Positions 46,146 to 54,604 of a stretch of DNA of 64,000 nt are shown here, piece by piece. Position 1 is the stretch's first letter. Each line of letters opens with the position of its first letter. A program made the position numbers and the translations under genes. Location of the stretch: the NCBI RefSeq assembly GCF_001605725.1, contig NZ_CP011530.1, positions 1,426,001-1,490,000 on the forward strand, read 5' to 3'. Source of the stretch: Mycobacteroides immunogenum (GTDB taxonomy: Bacteria > Actinomycetota > Actinomycetes > Mycobacteriales > Mycobacteriaceae). The notes beneath the pieces are model-generated. The model did not search any database and was not told where the DNA came from. It worked only from the letters and a program-made list of their open reading frames with translations.

Positions 46146-47240
46146 TTACAGCCAGCCGTTCTTGCGGAAGTTCCGGTACAGCAGTGTGCACACCAGAACC
46201 ATGACCAGCAAGACGATCGGGTAGGCCGCGGGTTCGGCCAACTCGGGCATGTGCTCGAAGTTCATCCCGTAGATACCGGCGAGCATGGTCGGAAATGCGG
46301 CGATACCGACCCAGGCACTGATCTTGCGCATATCGGTGTTCTGCTGCATGGCGACCTTGCCCAAAGCCGCGTTGACCAGCGAGGTGAGCAACTCGTCGTA
46401 GCTCCCGATCTTGTCCGCCGCGTGCGTCTGATGATCGAGTACGTCACGCAGATACCGGCGTACTTCCTTGGTGATGAGGTCGTTGTGGTCCTGGGTGAGC
46501 TTGCTGAGCGCTCCCGTCAACGGGCTGATGGCGCGGCGCAGCTCCACGACTTCACGCTTGAGCATGTAGATGTGTTCGATGTCGGTGCTGGATCGGGGAG
46601 AGAAGACGTTCTGCTCCATCGCGTCGATATCGTTCTCGACGAGATCGGAGACCTCCATATAGGAGTCGACCACGCGGTCCGCGATGGCATGCATGACGGC
46701 GTAGGGGCCAAGACGCATGTGGTCGGGGTCCGCGTCCATCTGGGCGCGTACCTTAGCCAGCCCGCTGTGGTCGCCGTGGCGCACCGTCACCACGAAGTCA
46801 CCGCCCACGAAGATCATGATCTCGCCGGTCTCCACGATCTCGCGTGCCGATGAGATCGACTCGTGCTCAACATAATTGACTGTCTTCAGGATCAAGAACA
46901 GCGTGTCGTCATAGCGCTCCAGCTTGGGCCGGTTGTGGGCGTGCACGGCGTCTTCGACGGCCAGCCGGTGCAGCCCGAAAGGCTGGGCGACCGCTTCCAT
47001 CTGGTGTTCGTCGGGTTCGTGCAGACCCACCCAGACGAACCCGCGGTCCAGCGAGCGCACCTTCTCCAGCGCGGCGCTCGGGGTGTACTTGCCCGGCAGC
47101 CGTACCCCGTCGACATAGACGGCGCAGTCGACGATGGCCCGGGCGAGCGGGACGGGGATGCGTTTGGCATCGGTCTCTGGTTCGCGGCCCCGGATGGGCG
47201 AACGCAACGACGACGGAGTGACCGACGGAAATCGCGCCAT
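46146..47240 (-). CDS. corA: Magnesium/cobalt channel CorA
   Basis: A 364-residue CorA-type channel: a large cytoplasmic domain, a long helix (ERYDDTLFLIL to LRRAISPLTGALSKL), two C-terminal transmembrane helices and the selectivity motif YGMNFEHMPE between them, then a Lys/Arg-rich tail. It takes up Mg2+ and related ions. AGGGAG nine bases before ATG 47240 supports the start. It corresponds to Rv1239c. It is divergent from marC with about 93 bases between starts. Confidence 0.95.
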   Translation of the reverse strand: MARFPSVTPSSLRSPIRGREPETDAKRIPVPLARAIVDCAVYVDGVRLPGKYTPSAALEKVRSLDRGFVWVGLHEPDEHQMEAVAQPFGLHRLAVEDAVHAHNRPKLERYDDTLFLILKTVNYVEHESISSAREIVETGEIMIFVGGDFVVTVRHGDHSGLAKVRAQMDADPDHMRLGPYAVMHAIADRVVDSYMEVSDLVENDIDAMEQNVFSPRSSTDIEHIYMLKREVVELRRAISPLTGALSKLTQDHNDLITKEVRRYLRDVLDHQTHAADKIGSYDELLTSLVNAALGKVAMQQNTDMRKISAWVGIAAFPTMLAGIYGMNFEHMPELAEPAAYPIVLLVMVLVCTLLYRNFRKNGWL

Positions 47241-47333
47241 GATGAGGGCTCCCTGCTCGCAAACCAATTCTGCGGAACCGTGCTGCGCGATGGTAACCCG
47301 CGAACCTGTGGGAGCGCCTGGGAGACTGATGAT

Positions 47334-47945
47334 GTGGCATTCGATATCGCGGTGTTCACCTCAGTGTTCATCACCCTTGTGGTCATCATGGACCCCCCGG
47401 GTGCGGTGCCGGTTTTCTTGTCGCTGACGGGGCGGTTGCCCGCATCCGAACGGCATCGCGCCGCGTGGCAGGCGCCCGCGGTGTCGTTGACGGTCATTTC
47501 GATGTTCGCGATCGGTGGACAGGCGATCCTGGCGTACCTACATATCGGTGTGCCGGCACTGCAGGGCGCCGGTGGCCTGCTGCTGCTGATCACCGGTCTG
47601 TCGTTATTGATGGGCGGGGCGACCAGCCACGACGCCGATAGCGGCGTGAATGTCGCCTTGGTGCCGCTCGGCACCCCGTTGATGGCGGGGCCGGGGGCCA
47701 TCGCGGCGACCATCATCGCGGTCCGCCAAGCGCAGGGGTACTTCGGCACCTATCTGGCCATCGCCACGGCGATTCTGTGTGTGCATGTGGTGCTGTATCT
47801 GACGCTGAGGTTCTCGACAGTGCTGATCAGGGTGCTGCGAGAGGGCGGAATCATGCTGTTGGCGCGGGTAGCCGGCCTCTTGTTGGCCTCGATCGCGGTG
47901 CAGATGATCGCCGAGTCGGTACGCGGATTCGTGGCGGGCGGGTAA
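47334..47945 (+). CDS. MarC/UPF0056-family membrane protein
   Basis: A 203-residue protein with six transmembrane segments. MDPPGAVPVFLSLTGRLPASERHRAA in the first loop and VPLGTPLMAGPGAIAATI later are the family's two conserved regions. Function is unknown; the family was once wrongly linked to multiple antibiotic resistance. GTG 47334 is preceded by GGGAG about nine bases upstream. Not recalled in the M. tuberculosis corA-mdh spacer. Confidence 0.82.
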   Translation: MAFDIAVFTSVFITLVVIMDPPGAVPVFLSLTGRLPASERHRAAWQAPAVSLTVISMFAIGGQAILAYLHIGVPALQGAGGLLLLITGLSLLMGGATSHDADSGVNVALVPLGTPLMAGPGAIAATIIAVRQAQGYFGTYLAIATAILCVHVVLYLTLRFSTVLIRVLREGGIMLLARVAGLLLASIAVQMIAESVRGFVAGG

Positions 47946-47996
47946 CGCGCGGCTCACAGTTCCAGAGTCGGCACCAGTGACCTCGATGGGGGCCAG

Positions 47997-48002
47997 TAGT
48001 CT
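47997..48002 (+). promoter_or_regulatory. Candidate leaderless -10 (TAGTCT) for the malic enzyme
   Basis: TAGTCT is followed by six bases and GTG 48009. Confidence 0.5.
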
Positions 48003-48008
48003 CACGCT

Positions 48009-49172
48009 GTGACCGCATCCGACGTTGTTGTGACAGATGAAGAGATTTTCGACGCACATATCGACGGGAAGCTGTCGGTAGAGCTCAAGTCGCCACTGGA
48101 TACCCAGCGCGCGCTGTCCATCGCCTACACCCCGGGTGTCGCACAGGTATCGCGGGCCATTGCCGCCGACGCCAGCCTGGCCAAGAAGTACACCTGGGCG
48201 CATCGCCTGGTCGCGGTGGTCAGCGACGGCAGCGCCGTGCTGGGGCTGGGCGATATCGGCCCGTCCGCCTCGCTGCCGGTCATGGAGGGCAAGAGCGCGC
48301 TGTTCAAGACGTTCGCCGGCCTCAACTCCATCCCGATCGTGCTCGACACCAAGGATCCCGATGAGATCGTCGAGACCCTGATCCGGCTGCGGCCCACCTT
48401 CGGCGCCGTCAATCTGGAGGACATCTCGGCGCCGCGCTGTTTCGAGATCGAACGGCGCGTCATCGAAGCGCTGGACTGTCCCGTCATGCACGACGACCAA
48501 CATGGCACCGCCATCGTGGTGCTCGCCGCGCTCATGGGTGCTTCCCGGGTGTTGGGCCGTGACCAGCAGTCGCTCAAGGTCGTCATCTCCGGCGCCGGTG
48601 CGGCCGGCGTCGCCTGCGCCAACATCCTGCTGGCCGATGGCATCAGCGATGTGACGGTGCTGGACTCGAAGGGCATCGTGCACGCCGGCCGCGATGACCT
48701 CAATGAATTCAAGGCAGATCTCGCGTCGCGCACCAATCCGCGCGGTCTCACCGGTGGGCAGGCCGAGGCGCTTGCGGGTGCCGATGTGTTCCTGGGCGTT
48801 TCGGCAGGCAAGGTCGACGAGTCGCTCATCGCGACCATGGCCGACGAGAGCATCGTCTTCGCGTGCTCCAACCCCGACCCCGAGATCCACCCGCATGTCG
48901 CGGCCAAGTACGCCGCCATTGTGGCGACGGGGCGCAGCGACTTCCCGAACCAGATCAACAACGTGCTGGCCTTCCCGGGTGTGTTCCGTGGGGCATTGGA
49001 CGCCGAGGCCACCAAGATCACCGAGCGAATGAAAGTGGCAGCGGCTGAGGCGATTTTCTCGGTCGTGGAGCCGGAATTGGCTCCCAACAAGATTGTGCCC
49101 AGCCCACTGGACCCACGCGTCGGGCCGGCCGTGGCGGCCGCCGTGCAGGCTGTCGCGCACGAGAGCGACTAG
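48009..49172 (+). CDS. Short NAD(P)-dependent malic enzyme (oxaloacetate-decarboxylating malate dehydrogenase)
   Basis: A 387-residue malic enzyme that converts malate to pyruvate and CO2 with NAD(P) reduction. YTPGVAQVSRAI, DGSAVLGLGDIGPSASLPVMEGKSALFKTFAGLNSIPIVLDT, VNLEDISAPRCFEIE and HDDQHGTAIVVLAAL are the active-site blocks, and VISGAGAAGVACANILL is the dinucleotide fold. There is no C-terminal phosphotransacetylase domain, so it is like the compact Corynebacterium/Streptomyces type. It occupies the place where M. tuberculosis has mdh (Rv1240). Confidence 0.92.
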   Translation: MTASDVVVTDEEIFDAHIDGKLSVELKSPLDTQRALSIAYTPGVAQVSRAIAADASLAKKYTWAHRLVAVVSDGSAVLGLGDIGPSASLPVMEGKSALFKTFAGLNSIPIVLDTKDPDEIVETLIRLRPTFGAVNLEDISAPRCFEIERRVIEALDCPVMHDDQHGTAIVVLAALMGASRVLGRDQQSLKVVISGAGAAGVACANILLADGISDVTVLDSKGIVHAGRDDLNEFKADLASRTNPRGLTGGQAEALAGADVFLGVSAGKVDESLIATMADESIVFACSNPDPEIHPHVAAKYAAIVATGRSDFPNQINNVLAFPGVFRGALDAEATKITERMKVAAAEAIFSVVEPELAPNKIVPSPLDPRVGPAVAAAVQAVAHESD

Positions 49173-49176
49173 CCAT

Positions 49177-50037
49177 TTGAGGTTTCGTGCGTGGTCGGCG
49201 GGGCTGCTGGTGGCAGCGTCCGTACTCGCCGGTTGTTCGGAAAATGACGGTCCGGCACCGTATTTGACGGTGGTGACTACCAATGACCCGCAATATCGGG
49301 TGCTCGCTTTCATTTACGCGGCGGTGGTCAAAGCAACCGGTATCGATACCAAGGTGCGCGAGAGTGCCGATCCGATAGCGGAATTGGACACCGGTATCGC
49401 GAGCGTCGCGCCCGGTTTCACCGCGCGCGTGCTACGTCAGTTCGCGCCGCAGCAGCGGCCCAGCGGTGACGAGGAGACCACGTACAAGTCCATGATCGCG
49501 GCGTTGCCCGCCGGTGTCGCAGCGGCGGACTACGGCACGGCCGAGGATCGTGCGGCGCTGGCCGTTCCTTCCGCCGCGATGAGCGCCTCGGCCAAGCCCA
49601 CATTGGCCGGGCTGGCCCGCCATTGCGATGAACTGGCGCGGGCGGGCCAGGTGGGCCCGGGCACCGTTCCGGCTGCCCGCATCGGTTCGTGTCCGACCGG
49701 CACCCCTCGCCAATTCCCGGACACCGCAGCGCTTTTCGGGGCTCTCAGGCACGGCGACGTGGCGGTCGCGTGGACGTCCACCGCCGATCCCGCCCTTCCC
49801 GCGGCCGGAGTCACCGTTGTCGATGACGAGAAGAGTTGGCTTCCGGCCAACAACGTTGTCCCGTTGTACCGGCGCAATGAGCTGTCCGAACCGCAGGTGC
49901 TATCGCTTAACAAGGTTGCCGGCGAGCTCACCACCGGGGATCTGGCGGCCATGACCAGGGAGGTCTCCGCCGGCGGAGATCCGCAGCGCGTGGTGGACGC
50001 CTGGCTCAATGATCACCAGATTTTGCTGCGCGGCTAG
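49177..50037 (+). CDS. lpqZ: Lipoprotein LpqZ (glycine betaine-type substrate-binding fold)
   Basis: A 286-residue lipoprotein with signal RAWSAGLLVAASVLAGC ending in an LAGC lipobox. The mature part follows the OpuAC-type periplasmic binding fold (LTVVTTNDPQYRVLAFIYAAVVKATGIDTKVRE, YKSMIAALPAGVAAADYGTAEDRA, KSWLPANNVVPLYR). TTG 49177 gives exactly the 286 residues recalled for Rv1244, four bases after the malic enzyme stop. A weak site (GAGAG) precedes it. The ligand is unknown and no permease is adjacent. Confidence 0.85.
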   Translation: MRFRAWSAGLLVAASVLAGCSENDGPAPYLTVVTTNDPQYRVLAFIYAAVVKATGIDTKVRESADPIAELDTGIASVAPGFTARVLRQFAPQQRPSGDEETTYKSMIAALPAGVAAADYGTAEDRAALAVPSAAMSASAKPTLAGLARHCDELARAGQVGPGTVPAARIGSCPTGTPRQFPDTAALFGALRHGDVAVAWTSTADPALPAAGVTVVDDEKSWLPANNVVPLYRRNELSEPQVLSLNKVAGELTTGDLAAMTREVSAGGDPQRVVDAWLNDHQILLRG

Positions 50038-50098
50038 CCGTGGCACCGTGACCTGCGTAAATACGGCAGGCAATCAGATTGTGACTTGACCCGATTAT

Positions 50099-50114
50099 TT
50101 GACACGTGGTACCT
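50099..50114 (+). promoter_or_regulatory. TTGAC-N5-GTACCT box before the first esterase
   Basis: TTGACACGTGGTACCT ends 11 bases before ATG 50126. The second esterase has TTGACGTCTAGTACCT, ending 17 bases before its ATG. The pair could be a shared operator or promoter motif. Confidence 0.45.
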
Positions 50115-50125
50115 AAATGTTCATT

Positions 50126-51397
50126 ATGGCGATCCCACTGGGCCCCAATGTTGCGGCCACGGCACCTACCCGTAGTGACGAACTGTATCCGGGTGATCAG
50201 CCCGGGTTACGGCTGCCGGACGCAGTCGAGGGCTGGGCGCGCCCCGAACTGTCCTCAGTCGTGCGGACCTTCGAGTGGCTGTTCACCAAGTACCGGCTCG
50301 GCGGGGGTGGTCTCAGCGTCTACGTCGATGGTGAACTCGCCCTCGATATCTGGGCCGGCGCGGCCGCGGCGGGGCAGGGCTGGACGCGCGACACCGGGGC
50401 CCTGGTCTTTTCGGCATCCAAGGGTATTGCCGCCACGGTGATTCATCGCCTGGCCGATCGCGGGCTGCTGTCCTATGACGCCCCGGTCGCGCGCTACTGG
50501 CCGGAGTTCGGCGCCAACGGGAAGTCCGCGATCACCGTCCGGCAGGTGCTCGATCATCGCGCAGGTCTCTCCCGTCTTGACGGAATCGCTTACCACGCAG
50601 AGGAAGTCGTCGATCACGAGTTGATGGAGCGGCGCCTCGCGGCGGCCTCAGTCGACAAGTTCTACGGCAAGCGCGCCTATCACGCGCTCACCTTCGGATG
50701 GTTGCTCGCGGGTCTGGCCCGATCGGTCACCGGCAAGGACATGCGTGAGCTGTTCCGCACCGAGATCGCTGAACCGCTCGGAGTGGACGGTATCCATCTG
50801 GGACGCCCGCCACGTACCTCGGTGACCAAGGCCGCTTCGATGTACCCATTTCTGGACGCGGTGGCGAACAAGCCCGTGGTGGGGCGGGTGCTGCCCACCG
50901 TCATTCGCGCCATTGATCGCCTTCCTGGTTTCGAGGGCGCTATCGGCACCATGTACGAGCCGGGCATGGAGCGGATTCTCGCCGACGACGGCACGTTGAA
51001 TTCGGCTCTGTATGACATGCAGGCACCCGCCGCCAACGCGGTGGCCACCGCACCCGCACTCGCGAAGATGTACGCGGCCCTGGCAGGTAGGGGTAGCGTC
51101 GACGGCCGCGAGTTCCTGTCGCCGGAAACTGTTGCCGGACTGGGGCGTAAGACCAACCTGACCATCGACCGCACTGTCCTGTTCCCGATGGGTATGCATC
51201 TGGGATACATGTCGCTGCCGATGAACGGATTCCGCGGCGGTTTCGGGCATATCGGGCTGGGTGGCTCGATGGGATGGGCTGATCCCCGGCGCAACATTGC
51301 CGTCGGCTTCGCGCACAACCGGCTGCCGCTGACCATGGCGCTCGATCAGATCTCGTTCGCGTTCTTGTGGCCGCAGATCGTCAAGGCGGTCAACTGA
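50126..51397 (+). CDS. Serine beta-lactamase-fold esterase (EstB/LipP type), copy 1
   Basis: A 423-residue serine hydrolase with a class C beta-lactamase fold: the S-x-x-K nucleophile in FSASKGIAATV (about residues 92-101), LDHRAGLSRLDG, and the tyrosine-containing YHALTFGWLLAGL as the second catalytic motif. Such proteins are esterases, peptidases or lipases in mycobacteria (LipP, LipE, LipL groups). ATG 50126 is chosen over 50117 because it aligns end-to-end with the second copy's N terminus. It is followed by a tandem paralogue. Confidence 0.85.
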   Translation: MAIPLGPNVAATAPTRSDELYPGDQPGLRLPDAVEGWARPELSSVVRTFEWLFTKYRLGGGGLSVYVDGELALDIWAGAAAAGQGWTRDTGALVFSASKGIAATVIHRLADRGLLSYDAPVARYWPEFGANGKSAITVRQVLDHRAGLSRLDGIAYHAEEVVDHELMERRLAAASVDKFYGKRAYHALTFGWLLAGLARSVTGKDMRELFRTEIAEPLGVDGIHLGRPPRTSVTKAASMYPFLDAVANKPVVGRVLPTVIRAIDRLPGFEGAIGTMYEPGMERILADDGTLNSALYDMQAPAANAVATAPALAKMYAALAGRGSVDGREFLSPETVAGLGRKTNLTIDRTVLFPMGMHLGYMSLPMNGFRGGFGHIGLGGSMGWADPRRNIAVGFAHNRLPLTMALDQISFAFLWPQIVKAVN

Positions 51398-51468
51398 GTT
51401 GGTGACGTGCCCCCAAGTGGTGCACGTCGATTGGGATGCCGCCTGATTTCAGCGCCGCGGGCCTTGCC

Positions 51469-51484
51469 TTGACGTCTAGTACCT
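51469..51484 (+). promoter_or_regulatory. TTGAC-N5-GTACCT box before the second esterase
   Basis: TTGACGTCTAGTACCT matches the box upstream of the first esterase at 11 of 16 positions. It continues into a palindrome, AGTACCTGGTACT (51478-51490), which is a better operator candidate. Confidence 0.5.
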
Positions 51485-51501
51485 GGTACTGACTGTTACC
51501 T

Positions 51502-52770
51502 ATGGCACAACCGCATGGCCTCGATGACGCGGCCGCAGAACCCCGTCCGCCCTTTGCATACCCCCCGCTGGAACGCGGCACGGACCTGCCGCCGGGGGTG
51601 AGCGGTTGGGCGCGCCCCGAGTTTCGAGGGGTGGTGCGCGTCTTTTCCCTGGCCTTCACCCGGTACCGCGTCGGTGGTGGCGCCCTCTGTGTGTACGTGG
51701 ATGGTGAGCCCGTGCTGGACCTGTGGGCGGGGACGGCGCAGAAGGGTGCGCCATGGACCCGTGACACCGCGCCGGTGATCTTCTCGGCCTCCAAGGGCGT
51801 GACTGCCACGATCATCCACAAACTCGTAGACCGCGGGCTCCTGGATTACCGGGCGCCCGTCGCCAGGTACTGGCCGGAATTCGCCGCCAACGGCAAGGCG
51901 GCGATCACGGTCGATGAGATCCTCTCGCACACCGCGGGGCTGTCGCGGCTGACGGGTATCGCGCACAACTACGAGGAGATGTTCGACCCGGATCTGATGG
52001 CAGACCGGCTGGCCGCGGCGCCCGTGGACCGCTACTTCGGCAAGCCCGCGTACCACGCGTTGTCCATCGGCTGGCTCATGGGACGGCTGGCCAAGGCTGT
52101 TACCGGTAAAGACCTGGAGCAGCTGTACCGCACCGAGCTGGCCGAGCCGCTCGGCGTCGACGGCATCTACATGGGGCGCCCACCCGTCGGGGCGCCATCG
52201 GAATCTGCCGCGCTCACACCGTATTTGGATCGGGTCGCCCGATCCGCCTTCATCCGTCGCACGGCCCCGCCCGTCATGGGTGTGCTCGACAGGATGCCCG
52301 GCGCCAAGGGTGCCGCGTCGACGCTGTATCAGCCGGGTGCGGAGATGCTGCTGGCGGATGACGGACACGCCAGCGCGCCGGTGATGGATCTGCGGTGCGG
52401 GGCCGGCAGTGCCTGCTGCACCGCGCCGGCGCTGGCCAAGCTCTATGCCGCCCTGGCTGGTGACGGCAGCGTGGATGGCGTGCGACTGCTGTCACCGGAG
52501 ATCACCAAGGGGCTGGCGCGCAAGCCCAGCTACCAGATCGATCACACGCTGGGGCTACCGATGGGCTGGCACCGGGGGTATCACTCTCTGACGGTGCCGG
52601 TGATCGGAGGCGGTTTCGGGCATATCGGCGCCGGTGGCTCCTTTGGCTGGGCCGATCAGAAACGCAAGATCTCGGTGGCCGTCGTGCATAACCGACTACC
52701 CAGCACGATGGTGTTCGATCAGACCGTCATCGGGACCTTCTTGCCGTCGATCATTCGCGCGGCGCGCTGA
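51502..52770 (+). CDS. Serine beta-lactamase-fold esterase, copy 2
   Basis: A 422-residue paralogue of the preceding gene with the same motifs: SASKGVTATII as S-x-x-K, LSHTAGLSRLTG, YHALSIGWLMGRL and the C-terminal GGGFGHIGAGGSFGWAD. It is intact. The two proteins are close in length, so tandem duplication is the simplest origin, with promoter duplication as well. It is convergent with the SDR gene across a hairpin. Confidence 0.85.
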   Translation: MAQPHGLDDAAAEPRPPFAYPPLERGTDLPPGVSGWARPEFRGVVRVFSLAFTRYRVGGGALCVYVDGEPVLDLWAGTAQKGAPWTRDTAPVIFSASKGVTATIIHKLVDRGLLDYRAPVARYWPEFAANGKAAITVDEILSHTAGLSRLTGIAHNYEEMFDPDLMADRLAAAPVDRYFGKPAYHALSIGWLMGRLAKAVTGKDLEQLYRTELAEPLGVDGIYMGRPPVGAPSESAALTPYLDRVARSAFIRRTAPPVMGVLDRMPGAKGAASTLYQPGAEMLLADDGHASAPVMDLRCGAGSACCTAPALAKLYAALAGDGSVDGVRLLSPEITKGLARKPSYQIDHTLGLPMGWHRGYHSLTVPVIGGGFGHIGAGGSFGWADQKRKISVAVVHNRLPSTMVFDQTVIGTFLPSIIRAAR

Positions 52771-52789
52771 CGCGGCGCGCGAATGATCG
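52748..52789. terminator. Hairpin spanning the second esterase stop codon
   Basis: CGATCATTCGCGCG (52748-52761) pairs perfectly with 52776-52789. The stop codon (52768-52770) lies in the 14-base loop region. The location between convergent genes suggests a bidirectional terminator; there is no U-tract. Confidence 0.6.
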
Positions 52790-52799
52790 ATCGGGCGGT

Positions 52800-53633
52800 T
52801 TACTTGCCGGGCCGGGGCAGGATGAAGCGGGTTACCAGCGAGAAGATGTCCTGGTAGCGGGCTCCGGTGAGCCGAACGATGACGTCCAGGATCTTGGCGT
52901 CGGGGCCGACCAGCACGCGCGGCTTCTTCTTGCGCACCGCGGTCAGGATGATGCGGGCCGCGGCCTCGGGGCTGGTGTTCGCCAGGTACTTGTCGAACAT
53001 CGCGGCCATCGCCTGCTGGTCATAGCCCTCGGCGGTGGTGGAGTTGCGCGCGATGGCGGTCTTGATGCCGCCGGGGTGCACGCAGGTGACGGCGACGGGC
53101 TTCTTGCCGATGATCATTTCCTGGCGCAGCGACTCGGTGAATCCGCGGACCGCGAACTTGGCCGAGTTGTAAGCACTTTGGCCCGGCATCGAGAGCACGC
53201 CGAACAGGCTGGAGACGTTGACGACGTGGCCGTCGCCGGAGGCGATCAGGTGCGGCAGGAACGCCTTGGTGCCGTTGACGACCCCCCAGAAGTCCACATC
53301 GATGATGCGCTCGATGTCCTTGAACTGGCTTTCCTCCACCTCGCCCTGGAAGGCGATACCGGCGTTGTTGTAGATCTGGTTGACCTTGCCGAAGTGGTCC
53401 TTGATGGCGTCGGCGTAGAGCAGGAAGGCCTCGCGCTCAACGACATTGAGACGATCCGAACGTACCTCGGCGCCCAGGGCCTTGACCTGGCGTTCGGTCT
53501 CGGCCAGCCCCTCGGCGTCGACATCGCTGATGGCGACCTTGGCGCCCGATCGTGCCAGCTCGACGGCCAGTGCGCGGCCGATACCCGAACCCGCGCCGGT
53601 CACCACGGCAACCTTGCCGCTGAAGCCTTCCAT
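52800..53633 (-). CDS. Short-chain dehydrogenase/reductase, Rv1245c-like, copy 1
   Basis: A 277-residue SDR: VTGAGSGIGRALAVELARSG (NAD(P) motif), DVDAEG (Asp at the end of beta-2, likely NAD preference), YNNAGIA, and the catalytic SAYNSAKFAVRGF with Ser upstream. It oxidises or reduces an unidentified alcohol or ketone, probably lipid-derived given its neighbours. ATG 53633 has AAGGAG about eight bases upstream. It is the closest to Rv1245c by position. Confidence 0.88.
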   Translation of the reverse strand: MEGFSGKVAVVTGAGSGIGRALAVELARSGAKVAISDVDAEGLAETERQVKALGAEVRSDRLNVVEREAFLLYADAIKDHFGKVNQIYNNAGIAFQGEVEESQFKDIERIIDVDFWGVVNGTKAFLPHLIASGDGHVVNVSSLFGVLSMPGQSAYNSAKFAVRGFTESLRQEMIIGKKPVAVTCVHPGGIKTAIARNSTTAEGYDQQAMAAMFDKYLANTSPEAAARIILTAVRKKKPRVLVGPDAKILDVIVRLTGARYQDIFSLVTRFILPRPGK

Positions 53634-53678
53634 AAGTGTCTCCTTGTTAGACGACTGTCAAATAGTCAGAGTAGTGGG

Positions 53679-54509
53679 TCAGTGGGAACGTTTGGGCATC
53701 AGGAATCGTGCGCCCAGCGAGAACAGATCCTGGTACCGGGCACCGGTGAGCCGCACCAGCACGTCGATCAGCTTGGCGTCCGGCCCGACGAGCACGCGCG
53801 GCTTTTTCTTGCGCACCGCGGTCAGGATGATGCGGGCCGCGGCCTGGGGGCTGGTGTGTGCGAGCAGATCGAACAACTTCGCGAATTCGGCGGGGTCGTA
53901 GCCTTCGGCCATGGTGGCGTTACGGGCCACGTTGGTCTTGATGCCGCCGGGGTGCACGCAGGTGACGGCGACGGGCTTCTTGCCCACGATCATTTCCTGG
54001 CGCAGCGACTCGGTGAATCCGCGTACCGCGAATTTGGCTGCGTTGTAGGCGCTTTGGCCCGGGCATGCCATCACCCCGAAGATCGACGAGACGTTGACGA
54101 CGTGGCCGTCGCCGGAGGCGATCAGGTGCGGCAGGAACGCCTTGGTGCCGTTGACGACCCCCCAGTAGTCGACGTCGATGATGCGCTCGATGTCCTTGAA
54201 CGCGCTGGCTTCCACTTCGCCGTGAAAGTCGATGCCGGCGTTGTTGTAGATCTGGTTGACCTTGCCGAAGTGTTCCTTGACGACGTCGGCGTAGAGCAGG
54301 AAGGCCTCCCGCTCGGCGACGTTCAGGCGGTCGGATCGCACCTCGGCGCCCAGGGCCTTGACCTGGCGCTCGGTTTCGGCCAGCCCCTCGTTGTCTATAT
54401 CGCTGATGGCGACCTTGGCGCCCGATCGTGCCAGCTCGATGGCCAGTGCGCGGCCGATTCCCGAACCGGCGCCGGTGACCACGGCGACCTTGCCGCTGAA
54501 ACCCTCCAT
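53679..54509 (-). CDS. Short-chain dehydrogenase/reductase, copy 2
   Basis: A 276-residue paralogue with almost identical blocks: MEGFSGKVAVVTGAGSGIGRAL, DIDNEGLAETERQVKALGAEV, YNNAGIDFHGEVE, SAYNAAKFAVRGFTESLRQEM. It starts 35 bases after a TTGACG box and has AGGAG before ATG 54509. Both copies lie on one strand, 45 bases apart, with copy 2 upstream. Each seems to have its own ribosome site, so either operon or separate transcripts is possible. Confidence 0.88.
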   Translation of the reverse strand: MEGFSGKVAVVTGAGSGIGRALAIELARSGAKVAISDIDNEGLAETERQVKALGAEVRSDRLNVAEREAFLLYADVVKEHFGKVNQIYNNAGIDFHGEVEASAFKDIERIIDVDYWGVVNGTKAFLPHLIASGDGHVVNVSSIFGVMACPGQSAYNAAKFAVRGFTESLRQEMIVGKKPVAVTCVHPGGIKTNVARNATMAEGYDPAEFAKLFDLLAHTSPQAAARIILTAVRKKKPRVLVGPDAKLIDVLVRLTGARYQDLFSLGARFLMPKRSH

Positions 54510-54604
54510 TGGGCACTCCTGACAGATTTACGTTGCGAGGCTGACGTCAATCAGTGAGGGTAATGGATGGCCCGGTGCCGTGGTCATGGCGGCGGGGGTG
54601 ACCG

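Noticed and set aside
45619..46191. A longer start for the secreted protein at 46191
   Set aside because: It would bury the clear signal peptide 24 residues inside the protein.
46120..47333. A Mg-sensing riboswitch for corA
   Set aside because: Only about 93 bases separate corA and marC starts, and a ribosome site sits nine bases before the corA ATG. There is no room for an M-box.
53076..54557. A 493-codon plus-strand frame antisense to both SDR genes, internally repeated
   Set aside because: The internal repeat only reflects the duplicated SDRs. No ribosome site or family signal supports it.
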